Part shown: one piece after another, positions 45,496 through 54,089 of the stretch
Position numbering within the stretch: the first letter of the stretch is position 1
Layout: each line of letters opens with the position of its first letter
Assembly (NCBI RefSeq): GCF_001598475.1
Contig: NZ_BCZA01000003.1
Coordinates: forward strand, 416,243 to 480,242
DNA from: Pantoea agglomerans NBRC 102470
Lineage (GTDB): Bacteria > Pseudomonadota > Gammaproteobacteria > Enterobacterales > Enterobacteriaceae
Length of the DNA stretch: 64,000 nucleotides
Direction: 5' to 3'
Translations under genes and position numbers: made by a program
Notes under the pieces: generated by a model
Seen by the model: the letters and a program-made list of their open reading frames with translations, nothing else
Told to the model about the DNA's origin: nothing
Database searches by the model: none

Positions 45496-46135
45496 TGAAT
45501 TTTTTCTCCAGATACTGGCTGTAGCGAGACAGCGGATAACACATCAGGAAGTAGCCCAGCGCCACCAGCCCAAAGACTTTAAACGGCTGCCAGGTCACGT
45601 TGTTCAGAATGGTGCCCGCCTTGGTCAGCTCGATGAACCCGATAATTGACGCCAGCGCGGTGCCCTTGATCACCTGGACAGCAAACCCCACCGTCGGCGC
45701 GATACCGATGCGGATCGCCTGCGGCGCAATGACCCGCCACAGCGTCTGACCAAAGGTCAGGCCGAGACAGCGCGACGCTTCCCACTGGCCTTTTGGCAGG
45801 GCGCGGATGCTGCCGTACCAGATATCGACCAGAAAGGCGCTGGTGTAGAAGGTCAGCGCCAGCGAGGCTGCCGTCCAGGGTGCAACATCAATGCCGAACA
45901 GGCCGACGCCGAAAAACGCCAGGAACAGCTGCATCAGCAGCGGCGTGCCCTGAAACAGCGCGGTGTAACCGCGTACCAGCCGCGTTAACCATTTGTGTTG
46001 CAGCAGGCGCATAAACAGCAGCGGCAGCGTCACCAGCGTGCCGCCGACAAAGGCCACCAGCGACAGCAACAGGGTCCAGCGTGCCGCCAGCAGCAGGTTG
46101 CGCAGGATGTCCCAGTCGGTAAAGGTCGTCATCAT
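45476..46135 (-). CDS. hpxH: Polar amino-acid-type ABC transporter permease 2
   Basis: A 219-residue HisM/GlnP-type membrane protein with about five hydrophobic helices and the EAA loop EASRCLGLTFGQTLWRVIAPQ. The ATGATG at 46135 overlaps the stop of hpxG. The loop is the contact site for the ATPase. Confidence 0.9.
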   Translation of the reverse strand: MMTTFTDWDILRNLLLAARWTLLLSLVAFVGGTLVTLPLLFMRLLQHKWLTRLVRGYTALFQGTPLLMQLFLAFFGVGLFGIDVAPWTAASLALTFYTSAFLVDIWYGSIRALPKGQWEASRCLGLTFGQTLWRVIAPQAIRIGIAPTVGFAVQVIKGTALASIIGFIELTKAGTILNNVTWQPFKVFGLVALGYFLMCYPLSRYSQYLEKKFNAAHHH

Positions 46136-46800
46136 GATGGCTGCACTCCAAACCATTTACGGCCAATCGCCAGCAGCAGATGGCGCATTGCAATCGACAA
46201 CGCCAGGTAGATCAGCGTGGTCACCAGATAGACCTCAAAACTTAAGAAGGTGCGCGACTGGATCAGGTTGGCGGCGAAGGTCAGCTCCTCGTAGGAGACC
46301 TGCGACACCACCGACGAACCCAGCATCACGATGATGCACTGGCTTACCAGTGCCGGATAAATGCGCTGCAGCGCGGGAGGCAAGACCACCCGCAGAAACG
46401 TCTGGCTGCGGGTTAATCCCAGCACCCGTCCCGCTTCCCACTGCCCTTTGGGTGTCACCTGTATTCCGGCACGAATAATCTCGGTGCTATACGCCCCGAG
46501 GTTGATCAGCATCGCCAGCAGCGCCGCCTCGCCAGCAGTGAGTTTCAGCCCCAGCGCAGGCAGACCGAAAACGATAAAGAACAGTTGCACTACAAACGGC
46601 GTGTTGCGGATCAGCTCGACATAGATGCCCCACAGGCGGCTCATCCAGCTGGGTCTGCCACTGCGCAGCGCCGCGCCCGCAATGCCGAGCGCCACACCAC
46701 CGGTAGTCGCCAGCACCGTCAGCTGAACGGTGACCCAAAGACCGGAGAGCAGCTCCGGCCAGTAGGGCCACAGGGCGGGAAAGTTAAGTTGCCCGGTCAT
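46132..46800 (-). CDS. hpxG: Polar amino-acid-type ABC transporter permease 1
   Basis: A 222-residue HisM/GlnP-type permease with the EAA loop EAGRVLGLTRSQTFLRVVLP and the segment ELIRNTPFVVQLFFIVFGLP. It would pair with hpxH in a heterodimeric channel. It starts 10 bases after the hpxF stop. Confidence 0.9.
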   Translation of the reverse strand: MTGQLNFPALWPYWPELLSGLWVTVQLTVLATTGGVALGIAGAALRSGRPSWMSRLWGIYVELIRNTPFVVQLFFIVFGLPALGLKLTAGEAALLAMLINLGAYSTEIIRAGIQVTPKGQWEAGRVLGLTRSQTFLRVVLPPALQRIYPALVSQCIIVMLGSSVVSQVSYEELTFAANLIQSRTFLSFEVYLVTTLIYLALSIAMRHLLLAIGRKWFGVQPS

Positions 46801-46810
46801 GAATCTTTCC

Positions 46811-47596
46811 TCAGGCGCCGAGGTTGGCGGGCAGCGGCGCTTTCAGCCACTCTTCTGACAGTTTATTCAGGGTGCCATCTTTGATGCCCTGCTCAATCAG
46901 CGCATTCACTTTCGCTTTCAGTGCCGGCTGATCTTTCTTCAGGCCGATATAGCAGGGAGAATCTTTCAGCATAAACTGCGCCACCGGCGCTTTAGCCGGA
47001 TTCTGACGGGCAATGGCGGCGACCACCAGGTTGCCGGTCGCCACATACTGCACCTGACCGGAGAGATACGCAGACAAGGTGGTGTTGTTATCTTCGTAGC
47101 GTTTCACCTGTGCATCTTTCGGCGCAACGTCACTGAGCACCATGTCCTCTACCGCACCGCGTGTTACACCAATCGATTTGCCGCTCAGGGCAGACGCCGC
47201 TTTGATTTCATCGCCTTTCGGCCCAAATACGCCCAGGAAGAACGGCGCATAGGCGCGGGTGAAGTCGATCACTTTTTCCCGCTCGGCATTTTTACCCATG
47301 CTGGAGATCACCAGGTCGACCTTGTCGGTTTGCAGATAAGGCACGCGGTTGGCACTGCTGACCGGCACCAGCTGCAACTTAAGTTTCATCTGTTTTGCCA
47401 GGTATCTGGCCGTGTCGATGTCATACCCCTGCGGCTGCAGATCGGTGCCAACCGAGCCAAACGGCGGGAAATCCTGCGGCACGGCGATGCGAATGACGCC
47501 GCGTTTCTGGATGTCCTGCAGTTGATCGGCCAGCGCGCTTCCCGCTTGTGCCATCAGTAATGCCGCTGTCGCAACCGCCATCAAAACTTTTTTCAT
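46811..47596 (-). CDS. hpxF: Polar amino-acid-type ABC transporter binding protein
   Basis: A 261-residue periplasmic binding protein (family 3). The start at 47596 gives the signal peptide MKKVLMAVATAALLMAQAGSALA. The mature part has GVIRIAVPQDFPPFGSVGTD and GYDIDTARYLAKQMK. It heads the minus-strand operon hpxFGHIJK-uraD-uraH. The likely cargo is allantoate or another purine-ring product, which is inferred from context. The ribosome site is weak (GGGG), so the mRNA may be translationally limited. Confidence 0.88.
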   Translation of the reverse strand: MKKVLMAVATAALLMAQAGSALADQLQDIQKRGVIRIAVPQDFPPFGSVGTDLQPQGYDIDTARYLAKQMKLKLQLVPVSSANRVPYLQTDKVDLVISSMGKNAEREKVIDFTRAYAPFFLGVFGPKGDEIKAASALSGKSIGVTRGAVEDMVLSDVAPKDAQVKRYEDNNTTLSAYLSGQVQYVATGNLVVAAIARQNPAKAPVAQFMLKDSPCYIGLKKDQPALKAKVNALIEQGIKDGTLNKLSEEWLKAPLPANLGA

Positions 47597-47619
47597 TATG
47601 CACCCCGGTGAGATTAACG

Positions 47620-47630
47620 TGAAACAAAAG
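47620..47630. promoter_or_regulatory. Candidate HpxU site upstream of hpxF
   Basis: TGAAACAAAAG occurs here on the plus strand, 24 bases upstream of the hpxF start. The identical 11-mer occurs on the minus strand at 48642-48652, in the hpxU-hpxW intergenic region. A shared motif in front of both operons next to an RpiR-type regulator suggests its operator. Confidence 0.45.
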
Positions 47631-47787
47631 ATTCTTTGAGATTCAATCTGCAACTAATGTGCCAATCCGGACGGCTACAGAAAAAGGGTTAAGCGGCAAA
47701 GCTTCAGCTGAAATCTGGCGTAATCGGGACGACTACGCCGGGGGAAGGTCTGTTCTGAAATGGGGCAAAGCACCAAAACGGTGCCTT

Positions 47788-48627
47788 TTAGCGGTGCTCC
47801 AGCTCATCAAACTGCTGGTAAAGGTCGGCGATCTGATGAATGCGCTGGCGTCCCTGTGCCAGCATTTCATGCAGCAGTGCATTGGCAATCAGGTTAACCA
47901 GACTCATGGCGGAGCCATAACTGTCGAAGGCGGAAACGCTGTCCAGCGGCGTACAGAGCTGCCAGCGCGCCAGCGCAATCACCGTCTGCGCCTGCGGCTC
48001 ACACAGCGCCAGCAGCGGGATACCGGCAGCCTGCAACTGCTGCATCAGCGGGCGAATGATGCGGGGACGACGACGGAAGGCCATCACGACCACCATATCC
48101 TCCGGCGTAATATCCACCAGCTCCTCAGCCAGCGTCTGGCCCGGCTGCGGCAGGATATGTACCTGCGAACGCGCCTGCACCAGCTGCTGTCGCAGATGCA
48201 GTGCCACCGGATAGGCGTTGCGCATGCCGATGATAAAGACGCGTTTTGCCTGCGCCAGCTGCTGGATAACCTCATTAAAGTGCCGGGCATCCAGACTGTT
48301 CACCCACTGCGTCAGGTTAGCCATCTCCTGCTTGTAGTGTCGCGCCAGCAGTGTATTGCCCTGCACCGCATCACGATTATCGGTCAGCGGCATGCCGCTC
48401 TGGCGCAGGATGCGTAACTCATCACGCATATCCTTGTATTTTTCATAGCCCAGACGCTTAAACAGCCGGCTGACCGTGGCTTTCGACACGCCACTGAGCC
48501 GCGCCAGCTCGGCACTGTTGTAGCTGATCAGGTCATCGAAGTGGTCAAACACGAAGTCGGCAATGCGCTGCTCCTGCGGAGAGAGCTGGGGATAGTGACT
48601 CCTGAGTCGTTCATCAAGCTGTTTCAT
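47788..48627 (-). CDS. hpxU: RpiR/MurR-family regulator of the allantoate genes
   Basis: A 279-residue regulator with an N-terminal RpiR helix-turn-helix (about residues 15-75, ELARLSGVSKATVSRLFKRL) and a C-terminal SIS sugar/ligand-binding domain (VFIIGMRNAYPVALHLRQQL). The start at 48627 (MKQLDERLRSHYPQLSPQEQ) has AGGA six bases upstream of GGGTT-ATG. In Klebsiella the RpiR protein HpxU represses the hpxFGHIJK and hpxWXYZ operons; this gene sits between the corresponding operons here. Confidence 0.87.
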   Translation of the reverse strand: MKQLDERLRSHYPQLSPQEQRIADFVFDHFDDLISYNSAELARLSGVSKATVSRLFKRLGYEKYKDMRDELRILRQSGMPLTDNRDAVQGNTLLARHYKQEMANLTQWVNSLDARHFNEVIQQLAQAKRVFIIGMRNAYPVALHLRQQLVQARSQVHILPQPGQTLAEELVDITPEDMVVVMAFRRRPRIIRPLMQQLQAAGIPLLALCEPQAQTVIALARWQLCTPLDSVSAFDSYGSAMSLVNLIANALLHEMLAQGRQRIHQIADLYQQFDELEHR

Positions 48628-48635
48628 AACCCGTC

Positions 48636-48653
48636 CTGTAACTTTTGTTTCAG
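48636..48653. promoter_or_regulatory. Candidate HpxU operator in the hpxU-hpxW gap
   Basis: CTGTAACTTTTGTTTCAG is an imperfect inverted repeat (CTGTAAC with GTTTCAG, 4-base centre). Its right arm contains the reverse complement of the TGAAACAAAAG motif found before hpxF. It ends nine bases upstream of the hpxU start codon and is also within the hpxW promoter region. Confidence 0.5.
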
Positions 48654-48765
48654 CAGAAGCTAGCACAATTTGCGCCAGGTTAACCGGCGCATCGTCAGCT
48701 CAGGGTGAAAACTGGAACAGCTCTTGCTTTGTTATCGGTTCTGTCACCCGGATAACGAGAAAAAG

Positions 48766-50352
48766 ATGATTCAAAGCAATATGGCCCCGCAGGGGATGGC
48801 GGTGACGCCACACCATCTGGCGAGTGAGAGCGCGCTCGCGGTACTGCGTGATGGCGGTAATGCCATTGAAGCGATGGTGGCCGCTGCCGCGACCATCGCC
48901 GTGGTCTACCCGCATATGAATGGACTGGGCGGTGATGGTTTCTGGCTGATTCTGCCGCCCGGCGGCGATCCTGTCGCTATCGACGCCAGCGGCGCAGCCG
49001 GTTCGCTGGCTCATCACGATTTCTACGCCGATCACCCTAAGATTCCGCATCGCGGGCCGAAAGCGGCGCTGACCGTGGCCGGTACGGTCAGCGGCTGGCA
49101 GGAGGCACTGAATCTCTCGGCTGAGATGGGCACCCCACCGCTGCCGCTGGCACGTCTGCTGCGCGATGCGATTCGCTACGCCGCCGACGGTATTCCGGTG
49201 ACTGCCTCACAGAGCGCCGCCACCGCAACGTTCCGCAGTGAATTGCAGCATCAGCCCGGCTTCAGCGCCACCTTTATGCCTGACGGCAACGTGCCGCAGC
49301 CAGGCAGCCGTTTTACCCAGCCCGCCCTGGCAAACACCCTGAGCCAGCTTACTGAAGAGGGGCTCGACAGCTTTTATCGCGGCACGCTGGCTCACCATAT
49401 GGCCGATGAGATGGCCACGCTGGGCATGCCGGTGACGCTGGCCGATCTGCAGCAGCATCGCGCCCGCCGCACGACGCCGCTGCATCTCTCCCACAGCGAA
49501 GGTGACATCTGGAATATCACCCCGCCAACGCAGGGCATGGTGTCGCTGGCGATCCTGGGCATCACCGATCGGCTGGAGATGGCGGAGGCTGACGATGCGC
49601 AGACGGTGCACCGTATCGTGGAAGCCACCAAAAAAGCGTTTGCACTGCGCGACAAACACATCACCGATCCGCGTCACGTCACGGAAGATTTGCAGGCGCT
49701 GCTGGACAGCGATCACCTTGCCACACTCGCCAGCCAGATCACCGATGGAGAGGCGGCGGCATGGGGAAACGGACGCGGGCCGGGCGATACGGTCTGGATG
49801 GGCGTGATGGACAGCAGCGGCCTGGCCGTCTCCTTTATTCAGAGCATTTATCACGAATTTGGCAGTGGTGTGGTGCTGCCCGGCACGGGTATCACCTGGC
49901 AGAACCGCGGCGCCGCTTTCAGCCTCGATCCTGACCATCTGCTGGCCCTGGCACCCGGTAAGCAACCGTTTCATACCCTGAATCCCGCCGCCGCACGGCT
50001 GAAAGATGGCCGGACGCTGGTGTATGGCGCGATGGGTGGGGATGGACAGCCGCAGACTCAGGCGGCGATTTTTACCCGCCATGTGATTCAGGGCTTGCCG
50101 TTACAACAGGCAGTCAGTGCGCCGCGCTGGCTGCTGGGCCGGACCTGGGGGCAATCATCAGACTCGCTGAAACTGGAAGGCCGTTTTGACGACGAAACGG
50201 TATTGATGCTGCGTCTGTGGGGACATGAGGTGGAGCTGCTGCCGGACTTCAGCGAATCCGTGGGCCATGCGGGCGCCATTGTGCGCCACAGCAACGGCAT
50301 GTTTGAGGGCGCAAGCGATCCACGCAGTAACGGCAGCGCCGCCGGTTTTTAA
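48766..50352 (+). CDS. hpxW: Oxamate amidohydrolase-like Ntn hydrolase (GGT family)
   Basis: A 528-residue gamma-glutamyltransferase-superfamily protein that should self-cleave into two subunits. The candidate nucleophile is Thr342 in GPGDTVWMGVMD. N-terminal blocks ASESALAVLRDGGNAIEAMV and YPHMNGLGGDGFWLI are typical. It lacks a signal peptide, unlike secreted GGT. Klebsiella HpxW hydrolyses oxamate to oxalate and ammonia. It opens the operon hpxWXYZ, with ATG at 48766. Purine-cluster context supports oxamate amidohydrolase over glutathione hydrolase. Confidence 0.85.
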   Translation: MIQSNMAPQGMAVTPHHLASESALAVLRDGGNAIEAMVAAAATIAVVYPHMNGLGGDGFWLILPPGGDPVAIDASGAAGSLAHHDFYADHPKIPHRGPKAALTVAGTVSGWQEALNLSAEMGTPPLPLARLLRDAIRYAADGIPVTASQSAATATFRSELQHQPGFSATFMPDGNVPQPGSRFTQPALANTLSQLTEEGLDSFYRGTLAHHMADEMATLGMPVTLADLQQHRARRTTPLHLSHSEGDIWNITPPTQGMVSLAILGITDRLEMAEADDAQTVHRIVEATKKAFALRDKHITDPRHVTEDLQALLDSDHLATLASQITDGEAAAWGNGRGPGDTVWMGVMDSSGLAVSFIQSIYHEFGSGVVLPGTGITWQNRGAAFSLDPDHLLALAPGKQPFHTLNPAAARLKDGRTLVYGAMGGDGQPQTQAAIFTRHVIQGLPLQQAVSAPRWLLGRTWGQSSDSLKLEGRFDDETVLMLRLWGHEVELLPDFSESVGHAGAIVRHSNGMFEGASDPRSNGSAAGF

Positions 50353-50364
50353 CAGGAGCGAATC

Positions 50365-50547
50365 ATGAATCAACACGACTGGGCCAGCTACATCGGCCAT
50401 ATGGAGCAGATACTGCAACTGGAACTGGATGACGCCCGCCGCGCTGAACTGCTGATCCAGCTGTCGCGTATCGCGGAGATGGCCGCGCCGCTGATGACGT
50501 TTCCGCTGGATGACCGGCTTGAAGTGGCAGGAGTATACCAGGCATGA
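50365..50547 (+). CDS. hpxX: AtzG-like small subunit (HpxX)
   Basis: A 60-residue acidic helical protein with ELDDARRAELLIQLSRIAEM and PLMTFPLDDRLEVAGVYQA, the AtzG/DUF4089 pattern. In cyanuric acid breakdown AtzG is the small partner that stabilises the amidase AtzE. It has CAGGAGCG before the ATG and overlaps hpxY by 4 bases (ATGA), which fits a two-subunit complex. Confidence 0.85.
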   Translation: MNQHDWASYIGHMEQILQLELDDARRAELLIQLSRIAEMAAPLMTFPLDDRLEVAGVYQA

Positions 50548-51941
50548 GATTAGGTGACGTTTCGATTCAGACCCTGCAGCGGGCGATCCAGCAGGGTGAA
50601 ATCAGTGCGCTGGAAGTGGCAAAGCGCACGCTGCAGGCGGTTGAGCAGCACAATCCGGCGCTGAATGCCTGGACGGAAGTGACCGGGCCGCGCATGTTAA
50701 AAGAAGCGGCGGATGTTGATGCGCAGCGGCAGCGCGGCGAAACCCTGCCACCGCTGGCGGGCATCCCGTATGCGGTAAAAAACCTGTTTGATGTGGCGGG
50801 TCACACTACCCTGGCCGGTGCCAGCCTGTTCAGCGACCGGCCGGCGGCACGTGCAGATGCGTTTGCTGTCGATAAACTGCGTCGCTCTGGTGCGCTGCTG
50901 TCTGGCATGCTGAACATGGATGCCTACGCGTATGGTTTTACCACCGAAAACAGCCACTACGGCGCGACGCACAATCCGCGCGATCTCAGCCGCGTGGCTG
51001 GCGGCTCGTCAGGCGGTTCGGCGGCTGCCGTGGCCGCCGGTCTGGTCCACTTTTCACTGGGCACCGACACCAACGGCTCGATTCGGGTGCCCGCGTCGCT
51101 GTGCGGTATTTTTGGTCTTAAGCCGACCTTTGGCCGGTTGTCACGCAGCGGCAGCCATCCGTTTGTCGCCAGCCTCGATCACATCGGTCCTCTGGCGCGG
51201 CGGGTTGAAGACCTGGCGCTGGTATATGATCTGTTGCAGGGCGCAGACCACACCGATGCGTTTCAGGCCGATCGCCCGCTGGCCGCGACGCTACCAGGGC
51301 TGTCACAGGGCAGCGAAGGCTTGCGCTGCGGCGTACTGGGTGGCTTTTTTGCCCGCTGGTGCGATGAGGATGCCCGCGCTGCCGTCGCGGTGGTCGCGGC
51401 AGCACTTGATGCACAGGAAGAGGTGCTGATGCCGGACGCTGAGCTGGCACGCTCGGCGGCGTTTATCATGACCGCGGCAGAAGGCGGCAATCACTATCTG
51501 CCCGCCCTGCGCCAGACGCCTGAGCAGTTTGAACCTAATTCACGCGAGCGTCTGCTGGCCGGTGCCATGATGCCAGGTGCCTGGTACGTGCAGGCGCAGC
51601 GTTTCCGCCGCCATTTCCAGCAGCAGGTGTTGCCGCTTTTTGATCGGTTTGATGTGCTGATAGCGCCGGCGACACCCTGCAGCGCGATCACCATCGGTCA
51701 GCAGACCTTGTCGATTCAGGGGGAATCGCTGCCCGCTAAGGCGAGCATGGGTATGCTGACGCAGCCGATCTCCTTCCTGGGATTGCCGGTCTGTACCGTG
51801 CCGCTGGCGACCCGAAGCGGTCTGCCGATTGGATTACAGCTTATCGCCCGTCCATTTAATGAAGAGGCGGTGTTACGTGCCGCCTGGGCACTGGAACAAC
51901 GCGGCATTACGATACCGCAAATCAATATGGCTGGAGCCTGA
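50544..51941 (+). CDS. hpxY: AtzE-family amidase (HpxY)
   Basis: A 465-residue amidase-signature hydrolase. The Ser-cisSer-Lys triad has perfect spacing: K79 in YAVKNLFDV, S155 in GGSSGGSAAA and nucleophile S179 in GTDTNGSIRVPAS. Its closest relatives are AtzE amidases, which work with AtzG. Here the AtzG-like partner is encoded just upstream. In this pathway the likely substrates are oxalurate or a related carbamoylated amide; that is inference. Confidence 0.88.
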   Translation: MRLGDVSIQTLQRAIQQGEISALEVAKRTLQAVEQHNPALNAWTEVTGPRMLKEAADVDAQRQRGETLPPLAGIPYAVKNLFDVAGHTTLAGASLFSDRPAARADAFAVDKLRRSGALLSGMLNMDAYAYGFTTENSHYGATHNPRDLSRVAGGSSGGSAAAVAAGLVHFSLGTDTNGSIRVPASLCGIFGLKPTFGRLSRSGSHPFVASLDHIGPLARRVEDLALVYDLLQGADHTDAFQADRPLAATLPGLSQGSEGLRCGVLGGFFARWCDEDARAAVAVVAAALDAQEEVLMPDAELARSAAFIMTAAEGGNHYLPALRQTPEQFEPNSRERLLAGAMMPGAWYVQAQRFRRHFQQQVLPLFDRFDVLIAPATPCSAITIGQQTLSIQGESLPAKASMGMLTQPISFLGLPVCTVPLATRSGLPIGLQLIARPFNEEAVLRAAWALEQRGITIPQINMAGA

Positions 51942-52321
51942 TGAACAGAGAGATTAATTTACCGCAGGTAGTCACCGAGGTGACGGCGCAGTTTTACCGC
52001 TACGAGCAGGCGCTGGTCAGCAATGACGTGGCCGAACTGGATGCGTTGTTCTGGCACGACCCGCGAACCGTGCGCCTCGGCGCGGGTGAGAATCTGTATG
52101 GCATTGATGAGATTCGTGCCTTCCGCGCCGCGCGTCCTTCAGCCGGGCTGAACCGGACGCTGCGAAACACCGTGATCACCACCTTTGGCGAGGATTATGC
52201 GGTCTGCAGCACCGAATTTACCCGCACCGGCAGCGATAAAATTGGCCGTCAGCAGCAGACCTGGGTACGCATGCCCCACGGCTGGTGCATCGTAGCGGCG
52301 CAGGTCAGCCTGATGAGCTGA
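51941..52321 (+). CDS. hpxZ: AtzH-like protein (HpxZ, DUF3225)
   Basis: A 126-residue SnoaL/NTF2-fold protein of the AtzH-like (DUF3225) family. The pattern is FYRYEQALVSNDVAELDALF, GIDEIRAFRAAR and TWVRMPHGWCIVAAQVSLM. AtzH is a 1,3-dicarboxyurea deaminase next to AtzE/AtzG; the role in purine clusters is not settled. The ATG overlaps the hpxY stop by one base (TGATG), so it is translationally coupled. Confidence 0.85.
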   Translation: MNREINLPQVVTEVTAQFYRYEQALVSNDVAELDALFWHDPRTVRLGAGENLYGIDEIRAFRAARPSAGLNRTLRNTVITTFGEDYAVCSTEFTRTGSDKIGRQQQTWVRMPHGWCIVAAQVSLMS

Positions 52322-52326
52322 CATCG

Positions 52327-52365
52327 TCCGGCGCTTCGCCCGATCAACGCGGGGCGAGCGCCGGA
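52327..52365. terminator. Terminator between hpxZ and puuE
   Basis: A 14-15-bp stem TCCGGCGCTTCGCCC/GGGCGAGCGCCGGA with one bulge and a loop of ~10 bases lies between the converging hpxZ and puuE genes. T runs are short. Confidence 0.65.
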
Positions 52366-52371
52366 ACCGGC

Positions 52372-53325
52372 TTAAGGTGCCGGGTGCGTGTTGATCCAGT
52401 GGTCAGCGATCTGCTGACGGGTGCAGATCCAGACATTCTCATGCTGCTGGATGTGATCGAGAAAATTCTGCAGCGCGCGGAATTTGCCAGGACGACCCAG
52501 CAGGCGGCAATGCATACCGATCGACATCATCTTCGGTGCGGTTTCGCCCTCTTCATACAGCACATCGAAGCTGTCGCGCAGATAGGTAAAGAACTGTTCC
52601 GCGGTATTAAATCCCTGCGGCGAGGCAAAGCGCATGTCATTGCACTCCAGGGTATAGGGGATAATCAGGTGCGGTTTAACCGTTCCATCCTGACAGGTGA
52701 CCTGGGTCCAGAAAGGCAGATCGTCGCCGTAGTAGTCACTGTCATAGCTAAAACCGCCCTGCTCCACCACCAGCCGCCGGGTATTCGGGCTGTCTCGGCC
52801 GGTGTACCAGCCGGTCGGCGCTTTACCAAACAGATCAACCAGCACATCGACCGCCTGCTGCATATGCTGGCGTTCGGTTTTTGCATCCATGCCCTGATAG
52901 TGGATCCAGCGCCAGCCGTGACTGACCACATCGTAGTCAGCCTGTTTAATCGCCTCGACGACTTCCGGATGACGCGCCAGCGCCATCGCCACGCCGAAAA
53001 CCGTTAACGGCAGACCGCGTTTCTGGAATTCGTTGTGGATACGCCAGAAACCGGCGCGTGAGCCGTACTCATACAGCGACTCCATCGACATGTGGCGATC
53101 GGGATAGCTGGCTGCCCCGATGATGTCGGAGAGGAACTGCTCTGAGCCGGTGTCGCCGTGCAGCACGCTGTTTTCTGCGCCCTCTTCGTAGTTCAGAACA
53201 AACTGCACCGCCACACGGGCGTTGTTGGGCCAGGCGGCGTGCGGCGGATGAGCGCCATAACCGATTAAATCGCGCGGATAGTTTTTGTTAAAGCTGTACT
53301 CTTTCTTCTCTGCAGCGTCAGTCAT
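52372..53325 (-). CDS. puuE: Allantoinase PuuE (polysaccharide-deacetylase type)
   Basis: A 317-residue cofactor-independent allantoinase of the NodB/PuuE family, corresponding to HpxB of Klebsiella. It has YPRDLIGYGAHPPHAAWPN, VVSHGWRWIHYQ and SDYYGDDLPFW. It hydrolyses S-allantoin to allantoate. It is unrelated to the zinc allantoinase AllB of E. coli. The ATG at 53325 is preceded by a GTG and an AGGTGGAG. It is downstream of hpxA and hpxS on the minus strand. Confidence 0.92.
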   Translation of the reverse strand: MTDAAEKKEYSFNKNYPRDLIGYGAHPPHAAWPNNARVAVQFVLNYEEGAENSVLHGDTGSEQFLSDIIGAASYPDRHMSMESLYEYGSRAGFWRIHNEFQKRGLPLTVFGVAMALARHPEVVEAIKQADYDVVSHGWRWIHYQGMDAKTERQHMQQAVDVLVDLFGKAPTGWYTGRDSPNTRRLVVEQGGFSYDSDYYGDDLPFWTQVTCQDGTVKPHLIIPYTLECNDMRFASPQGFNTAEQFFTYLRDSFDVLYEEGETAPKMMSIGMHCRLLGRPGKFRALQNFLDHIQQHENVWICTRQQIADHWINTHPAP

Positions 53326-53357
53326 CACTCCACCTGTTTTGATTCGGGAAAGTTCCG

Positions 53358-54089
53358 TTAGTTTAGATGCTGAAACGCACCTGAGAGAGGTTTCTGCAAA
53401 GGCCAGGCCAGATCTCCATGTTTGCTGGTGCCAAAACCAAGCGCCACCAGCGACTCCACCATCTTCACCGCCGCGCTGACGCCATCGATCACCGGCAGTC
53501 CCAGTTCCTGGGTCAGCTCCCCGGCCAGCGTCGCCATCCCGCCACAGCCCAGCACAATCGCCCCGCTGCCATCTTCCCGTTTAGCCTGAATGCAGCGCTG
53601 CCGCACTTTTTCCTGCGCCAGGCCGCTGCCATCCTCCAGCGCCAGTACTGGCAGATCGATGGCATGCAGCGCGGCACAGTGATGGGTAAAGCCATACTGC
53701 TGCAGCAGATGACGCGCAATCACCAGGGTGCGCGGCAGCGTGGTGACAATCGAGAAACGCGTCGCCAGCAGCGTGGCGGTATGCATCGCCGCTTCCGCGA
53801 TGCCGATCACCGGTCCGCTGGCCAGCTCGCGTGCCGCCAGCAAACCCGGATCGCCAAAGCAGGCAATGACGTGGCCGCTGACGCCCTGCGCTCTGCCCAG
53901 TTTAATCTGCTCCAGCACGCCGATGGCGGCGATCGCCTCATCGAAATGCCCTTCAATGGAGGGCACACCCTGCGACGGCGAAACAGCCAGAATTTCGGTG
54001 CCCGGTGCGGCGACCGCACGCGCGGCCTGACCGATAGTTTCGGTCATCGCCAGGCTGGTATTAGGGTTAATAACCTGAATCAGGCTCAT
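53358..54089 (-). CDS. hpxA: Allantoin racemase
   Basis: A 243-residue Asp/Glu-hydantoin racemase family protein. Two catalytic cysteines, C77 (VIACFGDPGL) and C182 (VLGCGGMAT), face each other in this fold. It interconverts R- and S-allantoin so both can be used by the stereospecific allantoinase. Klebsiella HpxA is the characterised homologue. It overlaps hpxS by 4 bases. Confidence 0.92.
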   Translation of the reverse strand: MSLIQVINPNTSLAMTETIGQAARAVAAPGTEILAVSPSQGVPSIEGHFDEAIAAIGVLEQIKLGRAQGVSGHVIACFGDPGLLAARELASGPVIGIAEAAMHTATLLATRFSIVTTLPRTLVIARHLLQQYGFTHHCAALHAIDLPVLALEDGSGLAQEKVRQRCIQAKREDGSGAIVLGCGGMATLAGELTQELGLPVIDGVSAAVKMVESLVALGFGTSKHGDLAWPLQKPLSGAFQHLN

